A DNA stretch of 64,000 nt, from NCBI GenBank assembly GCA_028292405.1, contig JAQGMJ010000010.1, forward strand, positions 1-64,000. The letters are read 5' to 3'. The notes under the pieces were generated by a model. It did not search any database, had not been told where the DNA came from, and worked only from the letters and a program-made list of their open reading frames with translations. This stretch comes from Betaproteobacteria bacterium. GTDB taxonomy: Bacteria > Pseudomonadota > Gammaproteobacteria > Burkholderiales > JAEUOS01. The position numbers were made by a program, and so were the translations under genes. This document shows positions 39,492 to 47,736 of this stretch, in pieces (position 1 is the first letter of the stretch; every line of letters begins with the position of its first letter).

Positions 39492-39624
39492 GTCGCGCAT
39501 TACCAAACCACCGTGGGCCCGGGCGTACAATGATCGTCCCCATTCGAGGGACGGCAGGGAAGACCTTGCACGCGCATAGCCGGGTATGACTGTCCCCGCA
39601 TCAGATTTCTGAGGAGCCATCATC

Positions 39625-41106
39625 ATGCTGCAAAAAGTTTCCGCCATGCCGAAGCTCAAGGACCCTTCCCTGTTCAAGCAACAGGCTTTCATCAACGGCG
39701 AGTGGGTCGACGCCGACGACCGCGCGGTATTTTCGGTCAACAACCCGTCCAACGGCCAGATCCTCGGCAACGTGCCGAACCTGACGGTGAAGGAGGTACG
39801 CCGCGCGATCGAAGCAGCCGACGCTGCCTGGGCCCCGTGGCGCGCCAAGACCGCCAAGGAACGCGCGACGATTCTCAACAAATGGTTCGACCTGCTGATG
39901 GCGAACCAGGACGATCTCGGCGCGCTGATGACCGCCGAACAGGGCAAGCCCCTGGCCGAAGCCAAGGGTGAAGTCGCCTACGCCGCCTCCTTCGTCGAAT
40001 GGTTCGCCGAAGAAGGCAAGCGCGCCTATGGCGAAGTGATTCCCGGCCACCAGGCCGACAAGCGCATCGTCTGCCTGAAAGAGCCGGTGGGTGTGTGCGC
40101 GGCCATCACGCCGTGGAATTTCCCGATCGCCATGATTACCCGCAAGGCCGCGCCGGCGCTGGCCGCCGGCTGCACGATGGTGATCAAGCCTGCCGAGCAG
40201 ACGCCCTACTCCGCGCTCGCCATGGCCGAGCTGGCGCACCGCGCCGGCGTGCCCAAGGGTGTGCTGCAGGTAGTGACCGCCGACCTGGAGCACACCCCCG
40301 CCGTCGGCCTGGAACTCACCACCAACCCGCTGGTGCGCAAGGTGAGCTTCACCGGATCCACCGAAGTCGGGCGCATCCTGATGAAGCAGTCCGCTTCGAC
40401 CATCAAGAAAATGTCGCTGGAGCTGGGCGGCAACGCACCCTTCATCGTGTTCGACGATGCGGATCTGGACAAGGCTGTCGAAGGCGCGATCATTTCCAAA
40501 TACCGCAACGCCGGCCAGACCTGCGTCTGCGCCAACCGCATTTTCGTGCAGGACAAGGTGTACGACGCCTTTGCCGAAAAGCTGGTCGCGGCCGTCGGCA
40601 AGCTGAAAGTGGGCGATGGCTTCGGCGAGGGCGTGACCACCGGCCCGCTGATCGACCAGCCGGCGCTGGAAAAGGTGCAATCACACGTCGCCGACGCGGT
40701 CGCCCACGGCGCCTCGGCACTGATCGGCGGCAAGCAGCCGGCGCAGGGCGGCACCTTCTACGAGCCGACGGTGCTGAAGAATGTCACGCCGCAGATGAAG
40801 ATTTTCCGCGAGGAGACTTTCGGCCCGGTCGCGCCGCTGTTCCGCTTCAAGGACGACGCAGAAGTGGTGAAGCTCGCCAACGATACCGAGTTCGGCCTGG
40901 CCGCCTACTTCTACTCCACCAACCTGTCCCGCGTTTGGAAAGTGGCCGAGGGCCTGGAGTACGGCATGGTGGGCATCAACACCGGGCTGATTTCCACCGA
41001 GGTCGCGCCCTTCGGCGGGGTCAAGCAATCCGGTCTGGGCCGTGAGGGCGCGAGACAAGGCATGGAAGACTACATGGTCACCAAGTACTTGTGCATGAGC
41101 GTGTAG
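39625..41106 (+). CDS. gabD: NAD(P)-dependent succinate-semialdehyde dehydrogenase
   Basis: A 493-residue aldehyde dehydrogenase oxidising succinate semialdehyde to succinate. Signatures are ITPWNFPIAMITRK near residue 155, the FTGSTEVGRILM cofactor loop, the catalytic Glu in LELGGNAPFIVFDDAD and the catalytic Cys in NAGQTCVCANRI near 295. It is 133 bp after the lactonase gene. GabT is not nearby, so the semialdehyde source is uncertain. Two hairpins follow, the second a good terminator. Confidence 0.9.
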   Translation: MLQKVSAMPKLKDPSLFKQQAFINGEWVDADDRAVFSVNNPSNGQILGNVPNLTVKEVRRAIEAADAAWAPWRAKTAKERATILNKWFDLLMANQDDLGALMTAEQGKPLAEAKGEVAYAASFVEWFAEEGKRAYGEVIPGHQADKRIVCLKEPVGVCAAITPWNFPIAMITRKAAPALAAGCTMVIKPAEQTPYSALAMAELAHRAGVPKGVLQVVTADLEHTPAVGLELTTNPLVRKVSFTGSTEVGRILMKQSASTIKKMSLELGGNAPFIVFDDADLDKAVEGAIISKYRNAGQTCVCANRIFVQDKVYDAFAEKLVAAVGKLKVGDGFGEGVTTGPLIDQPALEKVQSHVADAVAHGASALIGGKQPAQGGTFYEPTVLKNVTPQMKIFREETFGPVAPLFRFKDDAEVVKLANDTEFGLAAYFYSTNLSRVWKVAEGLEYGMVGINTGLISTEVAPFGGVKQSGLGREGARQGMEDYMVTKYLCMSV

Positions 41107-41109
41107 GTT

Positions 41110-41139
41110 CAGGCAAAAGTAAAAACTTACTTTTGCCTG
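41110..41139 (+). terminator. Perfect hairpin just after gabD
   Basis: A 13-bp perfect stem with an AAAC loop starts 4 nt after the gabD stop. No U-run follows, but the stem itself includes TTTT. It may stabilise the transcript end or aid termination at the stronger hairpin 60 bp later. Confidence 0.45.
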
Positions 41140-41199
41140 GTTCTATAATGGAGGAAATCGCTGGCGGAGCCGGACGATTTCCCCCACTAAACTGCGACG

Positions 41200-41225
41200 A
41201 AAGGCCGGCTTAGCCGGCCTTTTTA
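41200..41225 (+). terminator. Intrinsic terminator abutting an enoyl-CoA hydratase start
   Basis: AAAGGCCGGC-TTA-GCCGGCCTTT is a perfect 10-bp stem followed by further Ts. It ends only about 9 nt before the ATG of the next gene, so it occupies the space where that gene's ribosome site should be. A TATAAT box lies at 41144-41149 upstream of it. Confidence 0.8.
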
Positions 41226-41233
41226 TCAATGCC

Positions 41234-42031
41234 ATGCTCAAAAACGAATACGAAAACCTCGCCATCGAACACCGCGACAACGGCGTGGTGGTGATCACCA
41301 TCAACCGCCCGCAGGTCGCCAACGCCTTCAACACCCAGACCGGGCATGACCTGAAGAATTGCTTTTCGTCCCTGGTCGAGTACGCGCGCGAGTACCGCTG
41401 CGTGGTACTCACCGGCGCCGGCGACAAGGCCTTTTGCGCCGGGGCAGACCTGAAGGAGCGCAATTCGCTGAGCGATTCGCAGTGGGTAGTGCAGCACGAG
41501 ATATTCGAGCGCGCCTTCAAGGCGGTGCTGGATTGCCCGGTACCAGTAATCGCAGCGGTCAACGGCGCGGCCTACGCGGGCGGCCTGGAGATCATGCTGC
41601 AATGCGACTTCACCTATGCCTCCACCACCGCGCGCTTCGCGCTGACTGAGGTGTCGCTGGGCATCATGCCGGGCGGCGGCGGCACGCAGCTTCTTCCCCG
41701 GATCATCGGCGAGCGCCGCGCCAAGGAGCTGATCCTGGCGGCCAAGCCGTTCTCGGCGGAAGAAGCCTACACCTGGGGCCTGGTGAACAAGCTGTGCAAG
41801 CCGGAGGACTTGATGACCGAGACCATCGCCGTGGCCGAGCGCATCGCCGGCAATGCGCCGATCTCGGTGCGCACCGCAAAGCATTCGATCCACCGCGGCC
41901 TGCAGATGGACCTGGACTCTGGCATGCTGTTCGAGATCGAAGCCTACCAGCGCATGGTCGGTACTACCGACCGCAAGGAAGGCATTGCGGCCTTCAACGA
42001 AAAGCGCAAGCCGAAGTTCACCGGGCAGTAA
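41234..42031 (+). CDS. Enoyl-CoA hydratase/isomerase family protein
   Basis: A 265-residue crotonase-fold enzyme. The oxyanion-hole stretch is AFCAGADLKE near residue 71. Both catalytic-type glutamates are placed as in true hydratases: GGLEIMLQCD near 118 and TEVSLGIMPGGGGTQLLPR near 141. It probably hydrates a 2-enoyl-CoA in fatty- or organic-acid oxidation. No Shine-Dalgarno sequence is visible, because the terminator hairpin ends a few bases before the ATG. It ends at a strong bidirectional terminator. Confidence 0.9.
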   Translation: MLKNEYENLAIEHRDNGVVVITINRPQVANAFNTQTGHDLKNCFSSLVEYAREYRCVVLTGAGDKAFCAGADLKERNSLSDSQWVVQHEIFERAFKAVLDCPVPVIAAVNGAAYAGGLEIMLQCDFTYASTTARFALTEVSLGIMPGGGGTQLLPRIIGERRAKELILAAKPFSAEEAYTWGLVNKLCKPEDLMTETIAVAERIAGNAPISVRTAKHSIHRGLQMDLDSGMLFEIEAYQRMVGTTDRKEGIAAFNEKRKPKFTGQ

Positions 42032-42044
42032 GCATTGCGCCAAC

Positions 42045-42078
42045 GAAAAAGCCCGGCATCAGCCGGGCTTTTTCTTTT
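42045..42078. terminator. Bidirectional intrinsic terminator
   Basis: GAAAAAGCCCGGC-ATCA-GCCGGGCTTTTTC is a perfect 13-bp stem with A- and T-runs on opposite sides. It ends both the plus-strand enoyl-CoA hydratase and the minus-strand TRAP binding-protein gene. Confidence 0.92.
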
Positions 42079-42086
42079 CGGACGGC

Positions 42087-43097
42087 TTACTTGCCGCCGC
42101 GTATCTTGGTCAGTTGCGCCATCATTTCCTTGTACAGCGGCTCGCCGATCAGCTTGACGTGTTTTTCCACCACCGGCTTGACGCGCTCGCGCATGCGCGC
42201 GACTTCCGCCGGGGCCAGCTCGTTGACCACGATGCCCTTGGCCTTGACGTCGGCCAGCACGCCGGTGTTCAGTGCCCGCGACTGCGTGCGCTCATAGTCG
42301 CGCGCCTCGTTGGCGGCGGCCTGCACCGCTTTCTGGTCGGCCGGCGAGAGCTTGTCCCAGAACTTCTTGCTCATGATCAGGATGAAAGGGTTGTAGGTGT
42401 GGTTGGTCAGGCTCAGGTACTTTTGCACGTCGAAGAACTTGAAGCCCATCGCCGCCAGGGTCGGCGTCTGCTGGCCGTCGATCGCCTTGGTTTCCAGCGC
42501 CGTGTAGACCTCGGTGACCGGCAGCGGCGTGGCAATCGCACCCAGCGCGTTGGTGGTGTCTACGTAGATCGGGTTCTGGATCGCGCGCAGCTTCAGGCCC
42601 TGGAAGTCTTCCAGCTTGGTGATCGGATGCTTGCTGTTGGTGGTGGTGAAGTAGCCGTTTTCCATCCACGCCAGACCGATCAGCCCCTTCTCCGGCAGCT
42701 TGGCCAGGATGCGCTGGCCGATCGGCCCGTCGAGCACCGCATCGGCTTCCTGCGGGGAGTTGAACAGGAAGGGCAGGTCGAACAGGCCGATTTCCTTCAC
42801 CAAGTTGGCTACGGTAGAAGAAGCCGGCAGGGTGACTTCCAGCGTGCCGGCCTGCAGGGCCGTGGTCATCTGGATGTCGTTGCCCAGCGAGCCATTGGGG
42901 AACAGGCGGAAGCTGACGCGGCCACTGGTCTTTTGCTTGGCCAGGTCGGCGAACTTTTGCAGGCCCATGCCCTGCGGATGCTTGCCGTCGAGCGACAGGC
43001 CGATCTTGCCGACCAGGTCTTCGGCGTGGACGTTGACGGCGAGCAGCGCCGCCAGCAGGCCTGCCAGCGGGAAAATGCTAAATCGGCGAAACATCAT
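42087..43097 (-). CDS. dctP: TRAP transporter substrate-binding protein, DctP family
   Basis: A 336-residue periplasmic binding protein with a signal peptide (FPLAGLLAALLAVNVHA, cleavage near residue 25). DctP-type features include FRLFPNGSLGNDIQM, LFDLPFLFNSPQEAD and the GLKLRAIQNPIYVDT segment with the Arg that binds the ligand's carboxylate. The ligand is probably an organic acid. It is the last gene of a dctQ-dctM-dctP set, 68 bp after dctM. Confidence 0.92.
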   Translation of the reverse strand: MMFRRFSIFPLAGLLAALLAVNVHAEDLVGKIGLSLDGKHPQGMGLQKFADLAKQKTSGRVSFRLFPNGSLGNDIQMTTALQAGTLEVTLPASSTVANLVKEIGLFDLPFLFNSPQEADAVLDGPIGQRILAKLPEKGLIGLAWMENGYFTTTNSKHPITKLEDFQGLKLRAIQNPIYVDTTNALGAIATPLPVTEVYTALETKAIDGQQTPTLAAMGFKFFDVQKYLSLTNHTYNPFILIMSKKFWDKLSPADQKAVQAAANEARDYERTQSRALNTGVLADVKAKGIVVNELAPAEVARMRERVKPVVEKHVKLIGEPLYKEMMAQLTKIRGGK

Positions 43098-43165
43098 GAT
43101 TGTCTCCTCGTTGATGGCGGCTTTTATATCGCCGCTTGGTTTATATCGTCGCTGGTGCGTAAATG

Positions 43166-44449
43166 TTATTGGCCGTGGATAAAACGGGCCGGCCCGGTGA
43201 CCAGGACGGGAAATAGTACCAGCAGGAACAGCACCGCCAGTTCCGCCAGCAAAAACGGCCAGATGCCCTTCATGATGTCGTCCATGCTGATTTTCGCCAC
43301 ACCGCAGGCGACGTTGAGCACGGTGCCCACCGGCGGGGTGATCAGCCCGATGGCGTTGTTCATGATGAACAGCACGCCGAAATACACCGGGTCGATGTGC
43401 GCGGCGTTGACCAGGGGCATCAGCACCGGCGTGAGGATCAGGATAGTCGGCAGGATGTCCATCGCCGTGCCCACCGCCACCACCACCAGCATCATCATGA
43501 ACATCAGCATGGTCGGGCTGTTGATGAAGGGCTCGAGCAGGCGCACCACGTCGCCGGGGATGTCGGCCACGGTGATGAGGGAAGACGAGACCATCGCCGC
43601 GGCCGCCAGGAACATCACCACCGATGTGGTCACGCCGGCGCGCAGGAACAAGCTATAGAGGTGGCGGAACTTCAGCTCGCGATAGACGAACAGTCCTACC
43701 AGCAACGCATACACGGCCGCCACCACCGAAGCCTCGGTCGGCGTGAAAACCCCCTGTTTCAGGCCGCCGACGATGATCACCGGCATCACCAGCGCCCAGG
43801 CGCCGTCGAACGCAGCGCGGCCGATTTGCCTCAAGCTGGCGCGCGGCGCCGGCGGCGCGGTGTGCTTGCGCGCCATCACCGCCCAGGTACCGAACAATGC
43901 GGTGGCCATCATCAAACCAGGAACGATGCCGGCAAAAAATAGCTTGGTAATGGAGACGCCGCTGATCACGCCGAAGATGATGAAGCCCATCGACGGCGGC
44001 AGCACCGGCGCTATCACTCCGCCGGCGGCAATCAGCCCGGCGGAGCGCCGCGTCTCGTAGCCGCCCTTGTTCATCATCGGGATCAGGATGGCGGAAAGCG
44101 CGGCAGTGTCGGCCAGCGCCGAGCCCGACATGCTGGCCATGACCACCGCGCCGATGATGGCGACGAAACCCAGGCCGCCGCGGATGTGGCCGACCAGGGT
44201 GATCGCCAGGGTGACAATGCGCCGCGATAGCCCGCCGGCATTCATGAACTCGCCCGCCAGCATGAAAAACGGCACCGCCAGCAGCGGATAGTTATCGGCG
44301 CCATCGACGAACTTCTGTGCCACCAGTTGCGAGTCGAACAGGTCCATCTGCAGCATCAGCGCAATGCCGCAGATGATCAGCGAAAACGCGATCGGCATGC
44401 CGATGGCCATCGCGCCCAGCAGCGAACCGAGGAAAATGGCGATGGTCAT
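43166..44449 (-). CDS. dctM: TRAP transporter large permease subunit, DctM
   Basis: A 427-residue inner-membrane protein with about 12 hydrophobic helices that forms the Na+-coupled substrate pathway with DctQ. Family stretches include AVPFFMLAGEFMNAGGLSRR near residue 55, GSALADTAALSAILIP and the LITPPVGTVLNVACGVAKI segment near 370. Its start overlaps the dctQ stop by 4 bp, so they are co-translated. Confidence 0.94.
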   Translation of the reverse strand: MTIAIFLGSLLGAMAIGMPIAFSLIICGIALMLQMDLFDSQLVAQKFVDGADNYPLLAVPFFMLAGEFMNAGGLSRRIVTLAITLVGHIRGGLGFVAIIGAVVMASMSGSALADTAALSAILIPMMNKGGYETRRSAGLIAAGGVIAPVLPPSMGFIIFGVISGVSITKLFFAGIVPGLMMATALFGTWAVMARKHTAPPAPRASLRQIGRAAFDGAWALVMPVIIVGGLKQGVFTPTEASVVAAVYALLVGLFVYRELKFRHLYSLFLRAGVTTSVVMFLAAAAMVSSSLITVADIPGDVVRLLEPFINSPTMLMFMMMLVVVAVGTAMDILPTILILTPVLMPLVNAAHIDPVYFGVLFIMNNAIGLITPPVGTVLNVACGVAKISMDDIMKGIWPFLLAELAVLFLLVLFPVLVTGPARFIHGQ

Positions 44450-45012
44450 GCGCGCCCCTCCCCGCCGCCCTGTTCGGCACGAATCTGCGCATCGACCTGC
44501 GCCTGCGCCTCGTTCTCCTGCACCATCACCAGTTCCTCATCGCTGGCCTGGCCGGTGAACACGCGATATAGCGACTCCAGCAGCATCAGCGCGATCATCA
44601 CGCTGGTGACCACGCCCACCGAATAAACCACCGCCAGCGGCAGCTTGGTCACCGCGGCATAAGCCGTGAGGTTGATCTGCGTGAGCTTCAGGCTGCCCCA
44701 GAAAAACAGCCCGCAGCAATACAGCATCGCCAGATCACTGATCACCGCCAGCGCCAGGCGGCCGCCGCGCGGCAGCAGCTTGACCAGGGTGTCCACGCCC
44801 AGGTGCTCATGCCGGCGCATCGCCACCACCGCACCCATGAAAGTCAGCCAGACGAAGAGATAGCGCGACACTTCCTCGGAAGCGGTGATGCCGGAGTCGA
44901 AGCCGTAGCGCAGAACCACGTTGCCGAACACCATGATCACCATGCCGGCGAGCGCCAGCACCACGCCGAATTCGAAAACACGGACGGTGCGGTCGATGAA
45001 AGTTTTCAACAC
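44446..45012 (-). CDS. dctQ: TRAP transporter small permease subunit, DctQ
   Basis: A 188-residue membrane protein with four hydrophobic helices. It has VLRYGFDSGITASEEVSRYLFVWLTFMGA in the first half, matching DctQ, and a charged cytoplasmic tail rich in Glu and Gln. It is the first gene of the TRAP operon. The upstream 300 bp hold the terminator of the neighbouring dehydrogenase gene and presumably this operon's promoter. Confidence 0.92.
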   Translation of the reverse strand: MLKTFIDRTVRVFEFGVVLALAGMVIMVFGNVVLRYGFDSGITASEEVSRYLFVWLTFMGAVVAMRRHEHLGVDTLVKLLPRGGRLALAVISDLAMLYCCGLFFWGSLKLTQINLTAYAAVTKLPLAVVYSVGVVTSVMIALMLLESLYRVFTGQASDEELVMVQENEAQAQVDAQIRAEQGGGEGRA

Positions 45013-45316
45013 GGAGAGGTTTGTCTTGTCGTTGTTGTTGCGGCGCCTAGTGTATAGAAAATTCGCACACTGGATAAGCGACCGACTGCCGCCGCGCCCG
45101 CTACAAATAGAAAAGGCGGCGGGCCAATGCCCGCCGCCTCTTCACTTCTCCTCCCGCGTGAGCGGAACCCCTGGTATTCATCTACAGAAGGCCGCCCCCG
45201 AACCCGTGGGCCATCTGTGTATAGCGCACAGGGTTGCATACCGCCCATCCGCTGTCAATTTGCAGCGCCGCAGCGCGTTGCGCCCCGACAACGATTTGTT
45301 AAACAGCATAACTTTT
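45013..45316. other. Intergenic region upstream of the TRAP operon
   Basis: These 304 bp separate the minus-strand SDR gene from dctQ. They contain the SDR terminator (about 45105-45139). Between that hairpin and dctQ about 90 bp remain for the TRAP promoter and leader; no clear -35/-10 pair is visible. Between the SDR stop and the hairpin, about 180 bp carry no convincing gene. Confidence 0.5.
45105..45139 (-). terminator. Intrinsic terminator of the SDR gene
   Basis: On the minus strand AGGCGGCGGGC-ATTG-GCCCGCCGCCT is a perfect 11-bp stem followed by TTTCTATTT. It lies about 180 bp downstream of the SDR stop and upstream of dctQ. Confidence 0.8.
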
Positions 45317-46087
45317 CTATCGGAACTGCCCGCCGCCATCGATATCGACCACCGTGCCGGAGAGATAGCTCGCCTTGGCCGAGGCGCAGTAGACCGTCAG
45401 GTCGGCGATTTCTTCCGGCTCGCAGATGCGGCCGAAGGGCATGTTGGAGAGCAACTCTTCCCAGCGCGACTCGTCGCCCAGGGTGGTCTTGGCGCGCGCC
45501 TTGGTGAGGCTAATGATGCGGTCGGTGCGCGTTGCCGCCGGGTTGATGCCGACCACGCGCACGCCCTTGGCCGTGCTGCCCGCGCCTATGCCCTTGGTGA
45601 AGGCGATCAGCGCGGCATTGCCGGCGGCGCCGCAGATGTAATCGAACGAGGGCTTGATGCCGGCCATGCCGATGATGTTGACGATGGCTCCTGACCCGCG
45701 CTTCATCATCGCCGGCAGCAGTTCGCGCGTCATGTTGATATAGCCGAACACCTTCAGGTCCCAGGAGTCGCGCCAGCGCGCCTCGTCGATTGCCTCGATA
45801 TTGCCGCCGGGAATCGCGCCGGCGTTGTTCACCAGCACATCGACCGGACCGCAGGCGGCGGCCAGCGACTTCGCCACTTCGCCTCTGGAAAGATCAGCCG
45901 GGTGCAGGATCACCTGCACGTTGGCGATCTTCGCGATCTCGCTCTTCGCCTCTTCCAGACGCCCAGCGTCGCGAGAGGCCAGATGAAGAGTGCAGCCTTC
46001 CAGCGCAAACGCCTTGGCGCAGGCCAGGCCGATACCCTTGGAGGCGCCGGTGATGAGTACGCTCTTGCCCTTCAGTCCCAGATCCAT
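45317..46087 (-). CDS. SDR-family protein lacking the usual catalytic Ser and Lys
   Basis: A 256-residue Rossmann-fold short-chain dehydrogenase homologue. The cofactor site TGASKGIG (residues 13-20) and VNNAGA are intact. The active-site stretch reads VNIIGMAGIKPSFDYICGAAGNAAL: the Tyr is kept, but the Lys of YxxxK is Ala and the usual Ser is missing. It may therefore be a divergent or inactive oxidoreductase, or belong to a subfamily with other chemistry. The C-terminal VDIDGGGQF is typical of SDRs. It is 40 bp downstream of an ABC ATPase gene on the same strand. Confidence 0.83.
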   Translation of the reverse strand: MDLGLKGKSVLITGASKGIGLACAKAFALEGCTLHLASRDAGRLEEAKSEIAKIANVQVILHPADLSRGEVAKSLAAACGPVDVLVNNAGAIPGGNIEAIDEARWRDSWDLKVFGYINMTRELLPAMMKRGSGAIVNIIGMAGIKPSFDYICGAAGNAALIAFTKGIGAGSTAKGVRVVGINPAATRTDRIISLTKARAKTTLGDESRWEELLSNMPFGRICEPEEIADLTVYCASAKASYLSGTVVDIDGGGQFR

Positions 46088-46127
46088 TTCAGTCTCTCCT
46101 TAGGCTGGCGGGCGGCTTCGCGCCTGC

Positions 46128-46892
46128 TCAGTGTTGGTCCGCGCGCATCTCGTGCATGATGCGCTTTTTCATTTCATTGAAGTGTACGTCGGTCAGCGTG
46201 TCGAGATTGCGCGGCCGCGGCACCTCTACCGGAATGCGCGTGGCGATGCGCCCTGGACGCGCGCTCATCACGTAAATGGTGTCGGCCAGCAGGATCGCTT
46301 CGTCGATGTCGTGGGTGACGAACACCACCGTCTTCTTCAGGCCCTCCCACACGTCCAGCAGCAGTTGCTGCATGGTCAGGCGCGTCTGCGCGTCCAGCGC
46401 GCCAAAGGGCTCGTCCATCAGCAGCAGGGTCGGCTCCATCACCAGCACGCGGGCGATGCCGACGCGCTGGCGCATGCCGCCGGAGAGCTGCACCGGCAGA
46501 TGTTTGGCGAAATTCTCCAGCCCGACCAGCTTCAAGGTTTCGCGCGCCTTCGCTTCGTATTTCTCCGGCGCCAGCCCCTGGACCTTCGGGCCGAAGACCA
46601 CGTTTTCCCAGACATTGAGCCAAGGGAACAAGGCAGCCTCCTGGAACACCACCGCGCGCTGCGGCCCCGGCGCGGTTACCGGCGCGCCATAGACCTGCAA
46701 CTTGCCGGAGGTCACCGTCTCGAAACCGGCGAGCAGGTTGAGCAGGGTGGACTTGCCGCAGCCCGAAGGACCGAGCAGCGCGGCGAATTCACCGTCGGCA
46801 ATGCTCAGATCGATATTCTCCAGTGCCGTGACCGGGTTGTCACCGGGATAGACCTTGGTGACGCCGGCAATCTCGATTGCGCTTGAACTCAT
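46128..46892 (-). CDS. ABC transporter ATP-binding protein, nitrate/sulfonate/taurine type
   Basis: A 254-residue ATPase of the SsuB/TauB/NrtD group. Walker A is GPSGCGKST near residue 40, the Q-loop is FQEAALFPW, the signature is LSGGMRQR near 137 and Walker B is LLLMDEP near 158, followed by the H-loop VTHDIDEA. The ATG overlaps the upstream permease stop by one base (TGATG), indicating coupling. Substrate class is judged from the whole cassette, not this subunit. Confidence 0.92.
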   Translation of the reverse strand: MSSSAIEIAGVTKVYPGDNPVTALENIDLSIADGEFAALLGPSGCGKSTLLNLLAGFETVTSGKLQVYGAPVTAPGPQRAVVFQEAALFPWLNVWENVVFGPKVQGLAPEKYEAKARETLKLVGLENFAKHLPVQLSGGMRQRVGIARVLVMEPTLLLMDEPFGALDAQTRLTMQQLLLDVWEGLKKTVVFVTHDIDEAILLADTIYVMSARPGRIATRIPVEVPRPRNLDTLTDVHFNEMKKRIMHEMRADQH

Positions 46893-47704
46893 CAGTAGCT
46901 TTGCAGGCGCCGCCAGGTAAGCAGGCGGCTCTCGACGAACACCACCAGGCGGTCGCTGATATAACCCATCAGGCCGATGGAGACCATATCGGCGATCACC
47001 ACGTCCATCCGGCCGACGTAGTATGCGTCCCACAGCACATAGCCGAGGCCCGACTTCACCGCAACCATTTCAGCGACGATCACTGCCGTCCACGCTATCC
47101 CCAAGCCAATGCGCAGGCCGGTAAACACCGAAGGCAAGGCCGCCGGCAGGATCACCCGGCGCAGCAATGCCCAGCCGCCCGCGCCCATCATGCGCGCAGC
47201 GCGCACCAGGTTTTTATCGACGTCGCGCGCGCCCTGGGTGGTGTTGACCACGATGGGATAAAACGCGCCGAGGGTGATGAGAAAGATGGCGCCGAATTCA
47301 TTGATGCCGAACAGCGCGATGGAGAACGGCAGCCAGGCGGTGATCGGAATCGGCCGCAGCCACTGGATCGACGGATCGACCACCTGCGCCGCGAGACGGC
47401 TCCAGCCGATGAACACGCCCAGCGGAATGCCCAGCACGATCGCCAGCAGGTAACCCTCGCCGACCCGCTGCAGCGAAAACCAGAGATTGGCGCCCCAGGT
47501 GCCGCTATAGGGATTGAGCGACAGGCCGCCGGCCCCGGCGATCCACACCCACCAGGCGCGCAGCACCGCGCTGGGCATGGGAATCAGCCCGGCGATCAAC
47601 AAGTCAAAACGCCCCAGCACTTCCCAGGTCAGAACAAAAAGCACCGGCAAGCAGGCAGCCAGGGCCATGCGCTTGCCGCGCTGGCCGGTCAGGGTGGAGC
47701 TCAT
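46892..47704 (-). CDS. ABC transporter permease, nitrate/sulfonate/taurine type
   Basis: A 270-residue inner-membrane permease with six hydrophobic helices of the SsuC/TauC type. The EAA-like coupling loop reads AARMMGAGGWALLRRVILPAALP near residue 165. It follows the binding-protein gene by about 30 bp on the minus strand and is coupled to the ATPase gene at its end. Confidence 0.92.
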   Translation of the reverse strand: MSSTLTGQRGKRMALAACLPVLFVLTWEVLGRFDLLIAGLIPMPSAVLRAWWVWIAGAGGLSLNPYSGTWGANLWFSLQRVGEGYLLAIVLGIPLGVFIGWSRLAAQVVDPSIQWLRPIPITAWLPFSIALFGINEFGAIFLITLGAFYPIVVNTTQGARDVDKNLVRAARMMGAGGWALLRRVILPAALPSVFTGLRIGLGIAWTAVIVAEMVAVKSGLGYVLWDAYYVGRMDVVIADMVSIGLMGYISDRLVVFVESRLLTWRRLQSY

Positions 47705-47736
47705 GCGTGATGCAGTCGTCGCTTAATTGTTGCCGG

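Noticed and set aside
45006..45248. An 80-codon minus-strand frame between the SDR gene and dctQ
   Set aside because: It reads through the terminator hairpin and has no ribosome site or family features.
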